Part shown: piece after piece, positions 12,490 through 26,133 of the stretch | How the letters are laid out: every line of letters starts with the position of its first letter | Numbering within the stretch: the first letter of the stretch is position 1 | Assembly: GCF_030052815.1 (NCBI RefSeq) | Contig: NC_079498.1 | Location: 90,316,273 to 90,380,272, forward strand | From: Hevea brasiliensis | Taxonomy: Eukaryota > Streptophyta > Magnoliopsida > Malpighiales > Euphorbiaceae | Length of the DNA: 64,000 bases | Direction: 5' to 3' | Position numbers and translations under genes: made by a program | The notes under the pieces: model-generated | What the model was told of the DNA's origin: nothing | The model's database searches: none | The model's input: the letters and a program-made list of their open reading frames with translations, nothing else

Positions 12490-13165
12490 ACACCCATCTT
12501 GACCAGCGTTATAAACCCGACCCACCTGCCGAGTTGACCCGGTAACCCAAGTATAAAATTAAACTAGATAAACAGTTGAATTAGAAAAAATTATATGACT
12601 GATAATTGAATTGGTGAACTGATCCAATAATCCATTAACTCGGCTAATTTATTTTTCTTTAAATTATAATTTTTTAAAATATCAATTATTGACATTTTAA
12701 TAATTAAAAACTAAATTTATATTTAATCAATGAATAAGATTTTATTTAGTTATTATATTTTTATTTATAGTAATATAAGAAAATTTATAAAATGATACAC
12801 TTATTTTTTTTATTTTTAATATATAATTAATATTTCATAAATATTAAAAAAATAGTTATTCATTTATAAAAAAAAATTATTTTATATATTAATTATAAAT
12901 TTTGAGAGTAGAAATATTTAAAATTTAAATATTTTTAGTACTTTCATATAAAATTTCAAGTATTATTAAGATATATATAAATATAATTTAAAGATTTTCA
13001 AATTATATTAATAAATATAATATCTAATTAATATATATTTAATTAATTTTTAATAATTTAATGATTAAACCATAAACTTTCTGGTTAAACCAATGACTTA
13101 TTAACCTATTTCTTAAACTAGATCAAACTTGGAGTTGGATTTAATATCAATGATATTAACCACTC
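12490..13165. mobile_element. Possible non-autonomous DNA transposon (MITE-like)
   Basis: The left side carries 'AAACCCGACCC' and GAGTTGACCCGGTAACCC. The right side (about 13078-13155) reads, on the complement, as a decayed form of the same pattern (AATCCAACTCCAAGTTTGA, and GGTTTAACC). Such GGGTTGACCCGG-type subterminal repeats are common in plant MITEs. The interior is AT-rich with no ORF. Exact ends and a target-site duplication could not be fixed. Confidence 0.3.
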
Positions 13166-15855
13166 CCCCAACTTCCCCCAACTTCCTCACATATCCCCTC
13201 TTTTATTAATCTCCTTTTGAATTTGAGGATTTGGTTCAACTTAAAATTTTCAAAATTTAAATTATATAAAAATAAATTTTAAACTAAATTATTTAAAAAT
13301 GTAAATTAAAAGATAATTTACTTAATTTTTCTTTATCTTTAAATAAAGAGTGAAAAAACTTCGAATTCAAGTCGTATCATTTAATTAAGACTATAATTAA
13401 ATTATTTTACAATTAATTATAATTACTTATGATAAGTAATTTTTAGATTTGCTTGCCATTATTATTGAAATTATCTCATCTAATTAATTATAATCACTTA
13501 CTATAAGTAAATTTGTTGAGTTTTAAATCATGAATTTTTCTTTCTTTTTAATTTTTAATATATTAAATTGATCTATATAAATTTTTTTAAGTAAGAGATT
13601 AAAGAGCGAGGATTCAAATCTAAGTCTATCAAATAAATAAACCTTTGATCACAAACCAAATCAAAATAGGCTGTTCTATATAAACTAGTAAATGATAATA
13701 TTATTTTTTATTAGATAAATAAAAAAATAAAATTTAAATGTTACCGATTTAATATATATATATATATACAATTATTATTAGACTATACAAATTTTGCATA
13801 AAGTGATAATATTATTAAATTAAACAAATGTACAAAGAATTGTGTTGTTGATGGCCTTCTTGTGGCTAAATAGAGGCCTCTAATTTATTTGAGACTGGTC
13901 AATCCCTCACAATGTAAAAGCACTGAAAAAATATAATATTAATTATATTTCATAATTCAATCACAAAATTGTCTTCACTTCCAAAAATAAAAACTCACAC
14001 CTACCTCAACCAACTTTCATATCTTAAAAATAATTTTAATATTATTAAATTAAAATTTATTAAAATTTTAATTTTTTAAAATTTATTAATATTTTAATTT
14101 TACACTATGATATCTGCATTTGAATTGATTTAATTTCATGAATCCATAATTTATTCTCCCAAAATTATGATGGGTATGAATATGAGACTAATTATATGAA
14201 TTAGTAAATAAATTCTCAGTTATTTAAATATTTTAAATTAATTGTATATTTATTTTATTTATTTAACTTGTCAAAAAATATAAAATTAAAAGAAATTATT
14301 TTTTTAACCGATCACACAACTTTCTTAACATTTATGAACTAGTTAAATTTAAAGAAAATAACAGCTTAAAAAAATATTATTTTTCCCTATATTTATGAAA
14401 ATTAATTCAAATAATCGAGAGTTTAATTTTATGAGTATCACTAAGTATTATTGTGGATGATAAGAGAGATTATCTGCTTTCTGTCTCACAAATATTTGTT
14501 TGGTATAATTATTATATATACAATAATTTAATTAAAATAATGATTATGATGAGACTCATATGTGATTTACTGTAATCAATAATTATAATAAAATTATTGT
14601 ACATGGATATAAATTTTCTCATTGTTAGAGCATCTCTTAATTTTTATTTTTATTTTAATTTAATTTAATTTTAATTAAATTTAATGCTTAAAATGTTTTA
14701 AATTTTAAGATTTTAAATAAAAATTAGATCAATCGATTTGAATTCAATTAAATTAGAGACAAATTTTAATTAATATGACTTTAATTGGTTTCGATTTTGA
14801 GTTGGATTGATAGTTAATCCACACATATTTTATAATAATTTATTTGTATTATATTATAAAAAACAAGTAATAGTTGCCATTACTTGATCAACAATTATGA
14901 AATAATTTTTAAATATATAAACTAATTAAATAAATATCAATTTCAAAATTTTATCAATGCCTTTTTTTAGAAATTCTTTATTTTTTTATATTTTTTATTT
15001 TTTTTTATCTCTTTTACCCTTTATTTAGATGGAGATAAATGGAAACAAAAGAAAATAATAAAAAAAATTAATTTCTCTTAATTTTTTTATTTGAATATTA
15101 AATAGAGGAGGGAAATGAATAGAAAGGAGAAGGAAAAAGGAGAAATCTCATTTTTTAACTTCATTGTAATTAAATCATAAATTTCTTTTATTTAAATTTA
15201 ATTTATTATAAATTCAAAGAATATCAAATCTCCACTTTAGGGATCATCATGGAGGTTCAAAATTATTTTTTCAATAAAAATATTATTTTAAATATTATTA
15301 AAAAAATTATTTTATTATTTTAATATTTTTATTATTAAAATATATTAAATTTAATTTTAAATTATTTTCTAACACTATCTGATTAATATAACAACAGCAG
15401 TTCTTCCAATAATATATAAAAAAAACCCTAAGATAGCATCGACAAAATTGAGTTTTAGAAAATTTTGTGTTACAGAAAGACATAAAGTTGAAAGTTACGT
15501 ATAAAAATTATTAAATTATTGAAAATTTGAAGTGAAAATTTGAACCAGAGTGAATAACCACTGGGGCAAACTAGATTAAGCAACCATCAATGAAAAGGAA
15601 AAAGAAAGAAAATTGAACTTGTTTGGAAACATGTCATTGGCTCGTTACGCCATAATCAGGGGAACGGTGGTAAACTATTGAACTTGTGCTCTAACAAGAA
15701 GAGGATCATTCCTATTCTATATTTTTCTGCCAGCACTCTCATCAGCCAAAGCTCTATCCTCACCAACCCCCCGTCCGTTGTCTTCCTTCGTCCTCTCTGT
15801 CTCTCTCCCTCTACCGAAGCTTTACGTTTCATAGAGAGAAAGACGGAGAGAGGCC

Positions 15856-18800
15856 ATGGAGAGGCTTCTACACTCTTCTTCTCCTACTCCTATTCTCAAA
15901 TTCCACCTTAAACCCAACCCATTTCTCCCTCCACTTCGACGATTTGACTTGCCCAAACTTGGTTTTCCCTCTCTAGAACGCCCTGAGTTCAGGAGACTCA
16001 ACTTAGTTTCCTGCAGTCATGAGAACCCATCAACCCCTTCAATTAAACTGCCCTCTCTATCTCCTCCCCCGGTTTACTCGCGAACTGGGTCAATTCCAAA
16101 ATCCCATTTTCCCCAACAGATCGCAAATGGAGCTTCTGTGCAACAAAAGGTATTGATCTTCTTTCAATTATTTGGTCATTAGTGCGCGAAGGCCTGTGTT
16201 TTTGTGGCTTTCTGTGCTTTAATTATGTGTTCTTGTTGTTTTATTATGATTTGATTATTGTGGTTTATTGTTCTATTGGACATGTTTGACGTTTGAGGTC
16301 TGCATGTTACTTAATCAGATGACAAGGAAATAATATATATTTTTCCTTGTATGAGAAAAGGTTTCAGATTTCAATAGCCATATTGTCTTAGTATGATTGA
16401 CAAGCAAATTATTGGTAAATTTCTTTGAGGGTGATTCTGTAACCATTCAATGGAATGGTGAAATTGAATGGTGAAAAGAAAGGTTGTTAAATTTGGAGAG
16501 AGCATCGGGCAAATTACAATTTAACAGAGGTCCTTTTTGGAATTGCTGTAAATACCAGCATTAAGAATTGGCAGTCCTGTATCAGAAGATCTGAGAGCTA
16601 TTACGCTGTCGTCCAAAAGAAGTCCAAAGGGGAATTAGATGGGAATTGCCCAGAATTATTTAATTCTTATGAAGTCCAAAGGGGAATTAGATGGGAATTG
16701 CCCAGAATTATTTAATTCTTATGAAATTGTATCCTAGGGAGCTGTCTTGGTGGGATTACTTCAACATAAATGCATAAAGTTTATCAGAGCATTATAAAAT
16801 CATCTTTAGATACTATCACAAAAATCTCATCGCATGTTGTCATAGACAATGAAATGCTTAAATCTCCTTACTTTTCTAGAAATAAATGTGTAGTGGACAC
16901 TTCTAATTCTCTCTTTCTGACAATTTCCAGTATCTTATTTTATAGTCCCATGAAACTCGCCTTATCCTTTTCTGGTCTTCTAAAATGATCGCACAATTAA
17001 AGATGGATTTTGGTCTTTACTTATAGTGCATATGAGTAAGTCTGAATGATAGTTTGAGCTTACACATGTCTTGAGATAAAATCAGTGTCTTTGTCTAGCT
17101 ATAATTAGTTTAGCTCCTTTGTCTCATCCTTCTATAGCATGTTACTGGTTGCAGGCTTTCCTATAAAAAAAGTCCTTCCCAAAATGTCCTATCATTGTAA
17201 ATAACGATCTCAATTGTTTTTTGTGTGTTCGTATTTTTATGTAAAAGAAATGAATGGGTAGATGAAATACGGGAGGCACTGATAGAGTAATTTTAGTAAA
17301 GTATCCATTATCTGTTTATTAATTTTTGTTGCTAGGTGAATGATTGTGATATTAACTCCTAATAGCTAGAGACAGAAAGAGTGGATGAGACTTTGATATT
17401 GTGAATATTAAAATTATGTTAATAAGAAATTAATAGGTTGTGCATGCATTTATTTTATCACCGTATATTTTGGTCAATCATGAAGAGTTCTCTTTCTCAC
17501 CTTCTCCAAAGTTGATGTTACTGCTGTTTTCTAAGATTTATGGTTTTGTGAAGTTCAAGTTCTATAACTCTCCCTTCTTTGAAGCCATGAGGCTGCAACG
17601 CTTGCATTAATACCATCCCATCTTCCTATTTATTGATAAATGAGTGGAGGAACCCTGTATTCATGATTGGTGTACTCAATTACTCATGTCCTAATTGATT
17701 TCAATTTGCCATACCCATTTAGTGGCATCTCTAATGTTTTGATTGGTCTTATCTTAACACAGCCGCCATGAGGCTGTAACACTTGCATTAATACCATCCC
17801 ATCTTCCTATTTATTGATAAATGAGTGGAGGAACCCTGTATTCTTGATTGGTGTACTCAATTACTCAAGTCCTAGCTACGTAGTGAATAGATTTCAATTT
17901 GCCATATCCATTTAGTGGCATCTCTAATGTTTTGATTGGTCTTATCTTAACACAGCCACTCTTTGTTTTTCTTCTTTAAGCATTAGCAAACAAATTTGTA
18001 TCCAGTTTTGCTTTTGCTTGTATGTTGTACTTGTGTTAACATCAGCAAATTAATTTGTGGATGAATGTCTAAGTTATTTGTTTTGATGTAGATAAATGTG
18101 TGTGGTGACCCCAGTATGAGTGCCTTTAGCATATCCCATTTACATGTATTTGATTTGTCTTGTAGAGCTAGATTGTCGATTTTTTTTTTCTAGTTGCATT
18201 GAAAGAATACATGCATTGCAAGTTCAGTGAAGGCCAAACTGGTGATAGGGAAGGAGTTAGTTTGAATGGAGTGGTATTGTCCCAAAGTAATCACCTTAAA
18301 TATCTAGGCTCAGTCCTTCAAGTAGATGGGGGATGTGAGGAGGATGTTAGTCATAGGATTAAAGCCGGATTGTTGAAGTGGAGATGTGCAACGGGAGTTT
18401 TATGTGATCGTAAGATTCCCAATAAGTTGAAACAAAAATTTTACCGTATAGCCATACGACCGGCTATATTATATGGTAGTGAGTGTTGGACACTGAAAGA
18501 GTCGTATGCGTTTAAGATAAGAGTTGCAGAGATGAGAATGTTAAGGTGGATGAGTGGCCATACTAGACTAGATAAAGTCCGTAATGAGAGTATTAGAGAA
18601 AAGGTAGGAGTGGTGCCAATTGAAAATAAGTTGAGAGAAGGGAGATTGAGGTGGTTTAGTCATGTAAAGCATATACATGCGGAGGCTCCAGTTAGACAAG
18701 TAGAGTACATTAGGTTAAAGGATAAAAAGAAAAAAAGGGTAGACCTAAATTGACTTGGAGGAGAGTAGTACAGCATGACCTAGAAGCATTACACATTTAT

Positions 18801-18950
18801 GAGGATTTAACCCAAAATCGTTTAGAGTGTAGAAAGCGAATCCATATAGCCGATCCCAAATTTTTTGGATAAAAATTTAGTTGAGTTAAGTGGAAAAAAT
18901 GATTTGAAGCATTCATGAGATTCCTAATGTTCGAAACCACGTGGCCTTTG

Positions 18951-18998
<48 letters not shown>

Positions 18999-20158
18999 TC
19001 ACGCACTGAATTTGTTATTTGATGACTCATTACATTTTTTTCCTTTTCTTTACTATGCATATGTGATAATTTGGAATTGGTTAAGCAAGATAAATTTGGT
19101 GCAATTTTAAAATGTCTGTAGTCTTTTAGGACTAAAGCAGAGGAAGTAACTGTGAGAAATATTAGAAAACCTAGTGCATTTTGAGCACTTCCAGAATTTC
19201 AAATGAGTTTGAATTGTAGATAAACTTTGTTGAAGAAGTTTTGGTTGGTTTAGCATTGGTTTCCACCTTTGTTTGAAGAGCTTATTAAATATCATATATT
19301 CTAAAAATTTTGCAGGCAGTTAATCTGGGGACGTTTTTATTACTCTCAGCTGTCATCATGTTCTTAATCCACCCAGTTTTTGCTTCACCAGCATTTGCAA
19401 CCTTTCAAACCGCTGCAAAGACTGGGGGTCCTGTTGCTGCTGCTGCAGTTGGGGCAAAACTGTTGCGTACTGAATTATTAAGTAGTGCCTGGACTGGTTT
19501 CCTTGCTGGTTGCTTACATACATTGTCAGGACCAGACCACCTTGCTGCTTTGGCTCCGCTTTCAATTGGCCGTTCCCGAATGGAAAGTGCTGTTGTTGGG
19601 GCTCTTTGGGGTTGTGGCCATGATGCTGGTCAGGTCATATTTGGCTTGTTGTTTCTATTGCTAAAGGATCAGCTCCACATTGAGATTATCAGAACTTGGG
19701 GCACAAGAATAGTTGGTTTTACACTACTTGTTATTGGTGCTATGGGAATTAGGGAAGCTTCAGAAGCCCCAAACCCATGTGTTGCCCTTGAAAATGGCGA
19801 GTGTGATGTTAGTGTTTATGAAACATTAGAAAGCCCAACAGTGGGGAAGAAGAAGATAGGCTTTGCTACTTTTGCCACTGGGATTGTCCATGGGTTGCAA
19901 CCAGATGCATTGATGATGGTCTTGCCTGCACTTGCATTGCCTTCGCGCTTGGCTGGTGCTGCATTTCTAGTCATGTTCCTATTGGGGACTGTGGTTGCAA
20001 TGGGAAGCTATACAGTATTTATAGGCTCATGTAGTCAGGCATTAAAGGATCGAATGCCTAGAATTACCGAGAAACTCACTTGGATTTCATCTCTGATTGC
20101 AATTGCCCTTGGCCTGGCCATTATCATTAGCCAGTTTTTTGGATTTAACTTGTATTGA
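15856..20158 (+). CDS. Probable chloroplast nickel/cobalt transporter (NiCoT/UreH family)
   Basis: Exon 1 is 15856-16149 and exon 2 is 19316-20158, separated by one phase-0 GT..AG intron of 3,166 bp. They encode 378 aa, close to the length I recall for Arabidopsis 'high-affinity nickel-transport family' proteins. Exon 1 (residues 1-98) is Ser/Pro/Arg-rich with few acids, as in a chloroplast transit peptide. Exon 2 holds about seven hydrophobic segments. Conserved polar motifs inside the membrane region are H-T-L-S-G-P-D-H (residues 166-173), GCGHDAGQ (about 198-204) and HGLQPDAL (290-297). These are the His/Asp motifs expected to bind the transported divalent metal. The first hydrophobic segment of exon 2 ends in FASPAFA. 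The ATG (GGCCATGGAG) follows a CT-rich leader. Substrate and exact membrane are inferred from the family only. Confidence 0.88.
16619..16722. repeat. Exact 52-bp tandem duplication in intron
   Basis: Positions 16619-16670 and 16671-16722 look identical over 52 bases, starting GAAGTCCAAAGGGG. They lie in the intron of the transporter gene. Confidence 0.93.
17584..17957. repeat. ~181-bp tandem duplication in intron
   Basis: Copies at 17584-17764 and 17765-17957 both begin GCCATGAGGCTG and end CTTATCTTAACACAGCC. The second copy has about 12 extra bases near 17876 (around CTACGTAGTGAATAG). A handful of point differences suggest a recent event. Confidence 0.92.
18195..18870 (+). pseudogene. LINE (non-LTR retrotransposon) 3' fragment in intron
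   Basis: This is the C-terminal part of a reverse-transcriptase ORF, in the same orientation as the host gene. Recognisable stretches include LKYLGSVLQVDGG, HRIKAGLLKWR, YGSECWTLK, EMRMLRWMSGHTRLDK and LREGRLRWFSHV, which are typical of plant LINE ORF2 ends. The main frame stops at 18753. A frameshift in the A-rich tract around 18725-18735 moves the family's usual ending (GRPKLTWRRVVQHDLEALH, then IADPKFFG) into another frame, ending near 18860. The copy is 5'-truncated, as most LINE insertions are. It lies within the transporter intron and should be spliced out. Confidence 0.88.
18951..18998. repeat. (AC)n(AT)n microsatellite
   Basis: A dinucleotide AC run passes into an AT run about 80 bases after the LINE fragment, in the same intron. 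Confidence 0.95.
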
Positions 20159-21410
20159 TCGATCGATCTAACACAGGCATCGAGATTCCTATTTGCAAGC
20201 CAGCATTTTAGTGTTAAGAGAAGGATCTTTAGAAAGGTATAGTCAATTTATTTCAGGCCTCCAAAAAAAAACCTGCACAACATCTTATGTCAGTGAGTAA
20301 CATCATCTTCACTCTCTTATTTTGCTTTTGGAGTTTGTAATTTTTGATATACAAGTGAAGCCTATGTCTTTCAGTTGTGGTAGAATTTGAGTTCAATTGA
20401 ACGATTTGCTTTACCATTTGGTGCAATACACTTCTTGTAGCCCTCATTAAGTCCTTGTATGTGACTCTTCTTGGCACACAATCGCAGTCTTTCTGTTCTT
20501 ATGGGGCTCTTGATCTGGGACTGCTAGAACAGTTGTTGCCATGCTGACCTGACCTTTTGTAATGGATAAAGTTGCATTTGATCAGGATTCTAGCGTCTTG
20601 TTGCGAATTTTACAATAGTTGAGTCGTGTCTTATAGAGTTTGACAAACGTTTGAATCATAGTCAAGATCGAATCATCCACATGGTTTGAACTATAGTTAT
20701 AGTTTGAAGCGCAGATGTCCGAAACTGTCAATTACTGAGTAAAGCACTGACGTATTTTGAGACGGTCAAATCATAGTAGCTTTTTTTTTCTTCTTCTTCT
20801 TTTTCTTTTTTTTTTTTCAAGGATTAAAATTTGATGTAGTCTTATTCTTATGGTGCAATTGCTTTGGGATTGTTAGAGATTTGCAGAAAGTCTTTTGAAT
20901 CTAATTATGGGAGATAACATTCTATTTTGTCTTCAATTTTTTAAAATTTTTATATTCATTGGATGCACATTATCACGTCAGTATGAGCTTAGTATGTTTG
21001 ATCTATCTTACTGATGGAGTAATGCAGAGTACCAGTCTGCACTATTCTATTTAAAATTGAACAATCCGAACTTTATCGAAGTTTATTTAGCATTACTATT
21101 GAAATTTTCATTGATTTTTTTTTAAATATATTAATTATAGAATATTAAAAATTAAATTAAAATAAAATTATAAGTTTTAATTATAGAAAAATTAAAATAA
21201 TAAAAAAGATTTTTTCAAATTATTTTTTAATCATATTTAAAATAATATTTTTTCCTAAAAAATAATTTTAATCCTTAAATCACAATGTAGTTTTTTAATT
21301 TATTTTTGTTTTAAAAAATTTTATTTTATTTGATTCTATTTTTTTAAAGAATTTTATTTTATTTAATTCTACTTTAAAAAAAATCAAATTGAATCAATTG
21401 TTGAGCTATG

Positions 21411-21466
<56 letters not shown>

Positions 21467-22690
21467 GTCGTTTTAGAAATGGATTTTGGAATTTATAAAG
21501 CCTTAGGTGCTAATTGTTTTTATGCATGGCTTAATGGCAAAGATGTGCATGATTGATATTTTCTTTAACTAAATAAATAAAAAAAAGAATAAAAAATTAG
21601 TTAGGAAACTAGAATTTTATTAAATAAGTAAAAATGATAAAATTAACTAAAAACCCTAAATAATAATAATGAGGAGTTAACAACTATAAAAAATTTTGTG
21701 ACAATTTGGCGACGTCACTGGAAAGTCTTTTCAAACCAAATCTTTTAGTCTAAAGGTCTAAGGGGTGGATTTAATTTATACTTTGATAAAATAATTTTAA
21801 TAATTATGGAGTTTAACTTATGATATTCTTTAAATTCCTTTTGTTTGATTGAGCTTATTATATTTTCTCTTCCTTTAAATAAATTTCATAAATTTTTGTT
21901 ATGTGTTTTTATACTTTAATACGTTTCTTTTGCTATTGTTTTTTTATTATTTTTTCTTTTATATGTATTTGACTATTTTGTGGATATTTGCTGTTAAGCT
22001 GTTACAGGAGGTGTTTGGTTTATCCTCGAAAGGGAAGAGGTTTGTATGGCCCTGCACACATGTTGTGCTTAAATAATGTTCTCACCCATTTCAGCTTTAT
22101 ACCTGGATTATATCTTTACTTTTTAGGAAATAGGATAAAGTCATGTAGCAGTACCCATGATATGGTATTTGAATAAGGCTCTATTATTTACAGTAGGGAT
22201 AATCTGGGGGTATTTCAAACCTTAGTAAATTAATCCTCAAGCTGAAACTTTGCACATTAAGTATGAACCGTAGTCGTCCACCTTTAAGGATAGACCCATC
22301 TTGCTTGATAGCACCCTATCAAACTTAGGTTGGTTCCCTTATTAGGACCAAAAGGACATATTTTCCTCTCTTACTCTTACGTGTTATCGTATAACTCAAA
22401 ATGATAAGTGCGATGCTTCTCGCTTGGTGGTCAAAATGGTATCTTCCAAAACACTGTAGCGCTAATTAAAAAATATATATATATTTTCTGACCCTACAAT
22501 CAAAATGATAAAAACATCTTCTTACTTTGATGGATGAGTAAAATAATCCCTCACTTCAATAGCATGGATCGAGAAATGTTACAATAGAGATATGATAAAT
22601 GCATGGATAAACTTTCATATTTGTGGGAACAAATTCTTGGGAAAAAAAAGAAGAGAAGAAAGCATATATATATATAATCTCTATATGTTG
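20159..22690. other. Transporter 3' flank and AT-rich intergenic DNA
   Basis: The first few hundred bases are presumably the 3' UTR of the transporter gene; no clear AATAAA was found. T-rich runs near 20783-20819 and long A/T stretches follow. Short ORFs (for example 21988-22176) have no recognisable similarity. I see no gene here. Confidence 0.55.
21415..21466. repeat. (TAA)n trinucleotide microsatellite
   Basis: About seventeen uninterrupted ATA/TAA units. Confidence 0.95.
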
Positions 22691-22699
22691 TATGCTTTT

Positions 22700-22925
22700 T
22701 GAGTATCTTACTAGAAGATAATTATTTGCAAAGAGTGAGCGTTAATATTACCATGGCATCTTTAAGTTAGTCGGCCAGTGAAATCTTACAACGCAAGCAA
22801 AACTTTCAACAGTGGAAAGATTTTATTCATAATTAAAAGTCGATGCAAGCCATAGAAGGGATGTTAGTACAAAAATTGGGTCTTTATCCCTTCCACAACA
22901 CCCCCCCCCCTCCAAACTTGATCAA
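22700..22925 (-). mobile_element. Possible copia LTR edge with polypurine tract
   Basis: On the - strand, AAGTTTGGA followed by ten G residues leads into TGTTGTGGAAGGG (right edge near 22900). This is the usual arrangement of a copia polypurine tract joined to the start of a 3' LTR. The other LTR edge was not found and no coding sequence survives nearby, so this is a fragment at best. Confidence 0.35.
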
Positions 22926-23543
22926 GCCCAGATTAAAATAAGGGCTATTGATATAGTTAGTCTAATTAAGTGTTGGAAGTGATTCTCACTAGAATCGCAA
23001 AGTGCATTTGAAAGCAAATATGGGAAAATCACAACTTTGTTATGGGTCAGGGAATAAAAGGCTATTGTGATAACAATTTTGTCATTCTAGAACTCCTTTT
23101 TTTTTTTTTTTTTTTAGCGATATAGATACGACTCCAATGATAAAAGAATATCAAGCCCTGTTGCTAATACCTTACATGGCTCGCAATTGTATGTGTTGGA
23201 CCTAGGTGTCTTAACCTATGTTTTGATGATAATAAATAATTAGTGTGCTACTAATTATATTAGAATTATTTATGATGAGTTTGTAGGCCCCAAATTCAAA
23301 ATTATAAAATTATTTCAAATCAGGTTGAAGAAGAGCAAGATAAGGAAGCAAACCTTTGTGGGATCTTACAATATAATTTTTATTTATTTTTTATGCCTTG
23401 TGAATCCCATTTAATTAATTATATAGGCTAAAGTCTAGGTGTTACTAAAAAAATCTTATTTAACTTAGTTTTCACGAAATTCTTGACCAAGGGAAAGTTA
23501 AATAAATTTTTCATTTTCTCAAAAAATGTAAAATTAATTTTGG

Positions 23544-25082
23544 AAAGTATTTTAGTTCAAAAATATATTGAATTAGCTTTCTAATGCTTCAAACAGATTG
23601 AAAATCCGATTTTTGAGTTAAAAGTTATGCATTTTTCAATTTTTCGAGAAATCTAGACATAATGGATTTCAGCAGTCAAAACAAGGGATTTAGGTAGTTG
23701 AAATCTGTTCTTCAAAAATGATATTTTGATAGAATAAACTTTGGCAACCAAAGTAGGGGATTTCGATAGTTGGACTTAGGTTTCTAAAAGACATTATAAT
23801 GGGTTTTTAAGTAGTTGAACCACTATTTTTGCAATTAATGCACCTCAACAGTCATATTTATGCCAAAATTATAAATGTAAGGTATTTTTAATGTGAAGAA
23901 AGTTACAACAACCATTAATTTGTGAATTTATTGTGTTATAACCTTCTTTCACACTTTTTCTCTCTAAAACTTGAGTTAAAGCATTTAATCCATTGTGATT
24001 CATTTTGAATCATAATTTCTTTGTTATTCTAAGATAGAAAGTTAGTTTATTAACTAAATTTATTATTTCTCTTTATTAGAGAATGGCTACAATGACCTAA
24101 CCAGGGGGTTGTTATTGGAGCCAAAGAACGAGTCAGCTTAAGGCTACCAACCTATAGCAAGCCTAAAACTGAAGACTTTAACCTTCTAAGGGCCAACTTT
24201 ATTGATTTGGAACTTTTTTTAAAGTTTAAGGAGGTCATTTTCTCTCTAAGACTCAAACTCAGCAGAAAGAACTTAAAAACTTATGTGCATTATGCTGAAT
24301 ATTTTTTTTTATGTTTCTACTTTTCTTTACTATTATTGTTGTACACTACTTCATTTGTACAAAAATAAGCTCTTTTTGTATCTTTTGTAAGACTGATATG
24401 AGCCATATAACTTTCTTTCGTCAAACAAAGAATTCCTTAGAATTGTTTTCCTAGGAAGAGTATGCTCATAGACCATTACTTTCTTATTTCTTTTACAATT
24501 GTTCAACACGTTTAAAACATTAACTTTGGAAAAGTTCCCTGAAGGAACCCCTTTTACATGATTATATCATTTAACTTTAACTTTAACTGCATCTTATTAA
24601 TCACACTTAACTTTAGTTTTCTTTTATTATTAGGTCTACCCTTGGTATTAAAATACCTAAGAGGGTCTATTACATATTTCATATTTAGTGTAATTAGTAG
24701 GATACTACTCCCCTTTTTAACCATTACATTACTTATGTAATATATTTCAATTACTGTGGAGAAGACTTGACCTGTTGGTCTTCAATTATTGTGGAGAAGA
24801 CTTGACCTATTGGTCTTACTCTTTTGGCTTTTTCATTTCCCTAATTACATCTATTGACAATTAAGGAACTCCACATTCCCCTTCTTACACTAATACAATT
24901 ACATCTTATGCTTTCAAAGTTTATTATACTCTTCCATTTCATTCTAAAGGAAAGAACTCACTAACATGTGTAACTATACAGTCCTACTGGCAAGCACATT
25001 CACATTCTATCATACACTAGATGTACATGCCCACACCATAGACATAAAACATACATCCATTAGACTATCATATACATAAACA
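23544..25082. repeat. Repeat block also present at 62473-64000
   Basis: The block aligns nearly end to end with 62473-64000, from AAAGTATTTTAGTTCAA to the last base of the window. Most stretches match perfectly, with short clustered differences. It contains no convincing gene; an ORF around 24558-24740 recurs in both copies but has no recognised similarity. A 31-bp tandem duplication (GTGGAGAAGACTTGACCT..GGTCTT) lies at about 24755-24815. It may be part of an LTR retrotransposon. Confidence 0.85.
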
Positions 25083-25199
25083 TTACATAACAACCAAACA
25101 TAATATAATTACATACTCGTATACACTTAAGACATATACACATAACATTGATGAATCTAATACTATTATAAAAGTTGTCCTTATGACATGCCAAAGCCC

Positions 25200-26133
25200 T
25201 TTTATATTCTTGTACATCTACTACCTGAAAAACTTATTTTGGTTGGAAGAAGGAAGGTGAGCTGGAGGCTCAGTAAGTATAAATTACTTTAAAAAATCAC
25301 ACAATTCTTTTTCATTACATAAACATGAGTGTCAATCACATGAATGCATCAATTTATCAAACATTTGCATACATGGCAGTCATGTTACCAGTGACTCCCC
25401 TATAACCAATGTGCTCGGCTTATATAGAAGCTCCTCGGGACTTTCTTTTACTTTAACCAATATGCCTAGCTCATATAGATGCTCCACAAGACTTTCTCTT
25501 TTAAACATGACATATGTCATGTACCAGGAGCCTCATAGGGTCCTCACCTCACTTTTTGGATCCAAACCATACATAACATAATATAACATGAGTCAGTAGG
25601 TCATGCATAATTTGCCTCACATCATAAACATTTATGTAGTTATAACAAAGTATGGTTTTAGTGCATTACAACCTAAAATCAATGCATTGCATGAAGCATG
25701 ATTATGCTTAAAGTAATAATTATAGTAATTAAAAAGCATTTAAAATTTAATTAAGTAGTTTACACCTACCTCTTATAGAACTTATCAATTATTCGTACCC
25801 CTTAGATCTGGCAGGTAGACTTTAACTTCTTACATATATCCTAGGGTGCTCTAACATCAACCTTACTTGGGCCTCGACTCCTTTGAACATTGATCACCAT
25901 CTTTCTCATCAAGTGATGAGTCAACAACACATTAATTTTATATAAAAAACCCTCTAAAAAAATTATAAGAATCTTTAACTTTTAATTCTAGGTCAAAACA
26001 GAATATAAAATAGGTTTTGGAGACTTGAAAACAAATAAGGAAAATTGCTGGCAGAACCAACTTCGGCTGCGAAAGTCCTGACTTTAAATACCTTCGATAG
26101 GTAGCACCTACTTTGGCTGTCAAAGTCTATAAC
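25200..26133 (-). mobile_element. Decayed chromovirus-type LTR, minus orientation
   Basis: Read on the - strand, the block carries features of the Tekay LTR that follows on the + strand: GAGGCTCCTGGTACATGAC, 'ATATGAGCTAGGCATATTGG', a 'TTTATACTTACTGAGCC' block and 'CAGGTAGTAG'. The - strand text near 26030-26125 has the 'GACTTTGACAGCCAAAG..GCAGCCGAAG' style seen in the Tekay LTRs near 27280 and 39120. The left boundary is unclear. The Tekay 5' LTR begins directly at its edge. Confidence 0.45.

Larger units (their letters stand above)
11142..15640. other. AT-rich intergenic region between the two genes
   Basis: No exon-like coding stretch with credible splice sites was found. A 71-codon ORF at 11947-12162 has no recognisable similarity and no supporting context. 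Two local structures stand out and are listed separately: a GC-rich island near 12231-12370 and a possible non-autonomous transposon at about 12490-13165. The remainder (13170-15600) is long A/T runs. Confidence 0.6.

Noticed and set aside
21988..22176. 62-codon ORF as a possible exon
   Set aside because: No matching exon, no recognised motif and no consistent splice sites.
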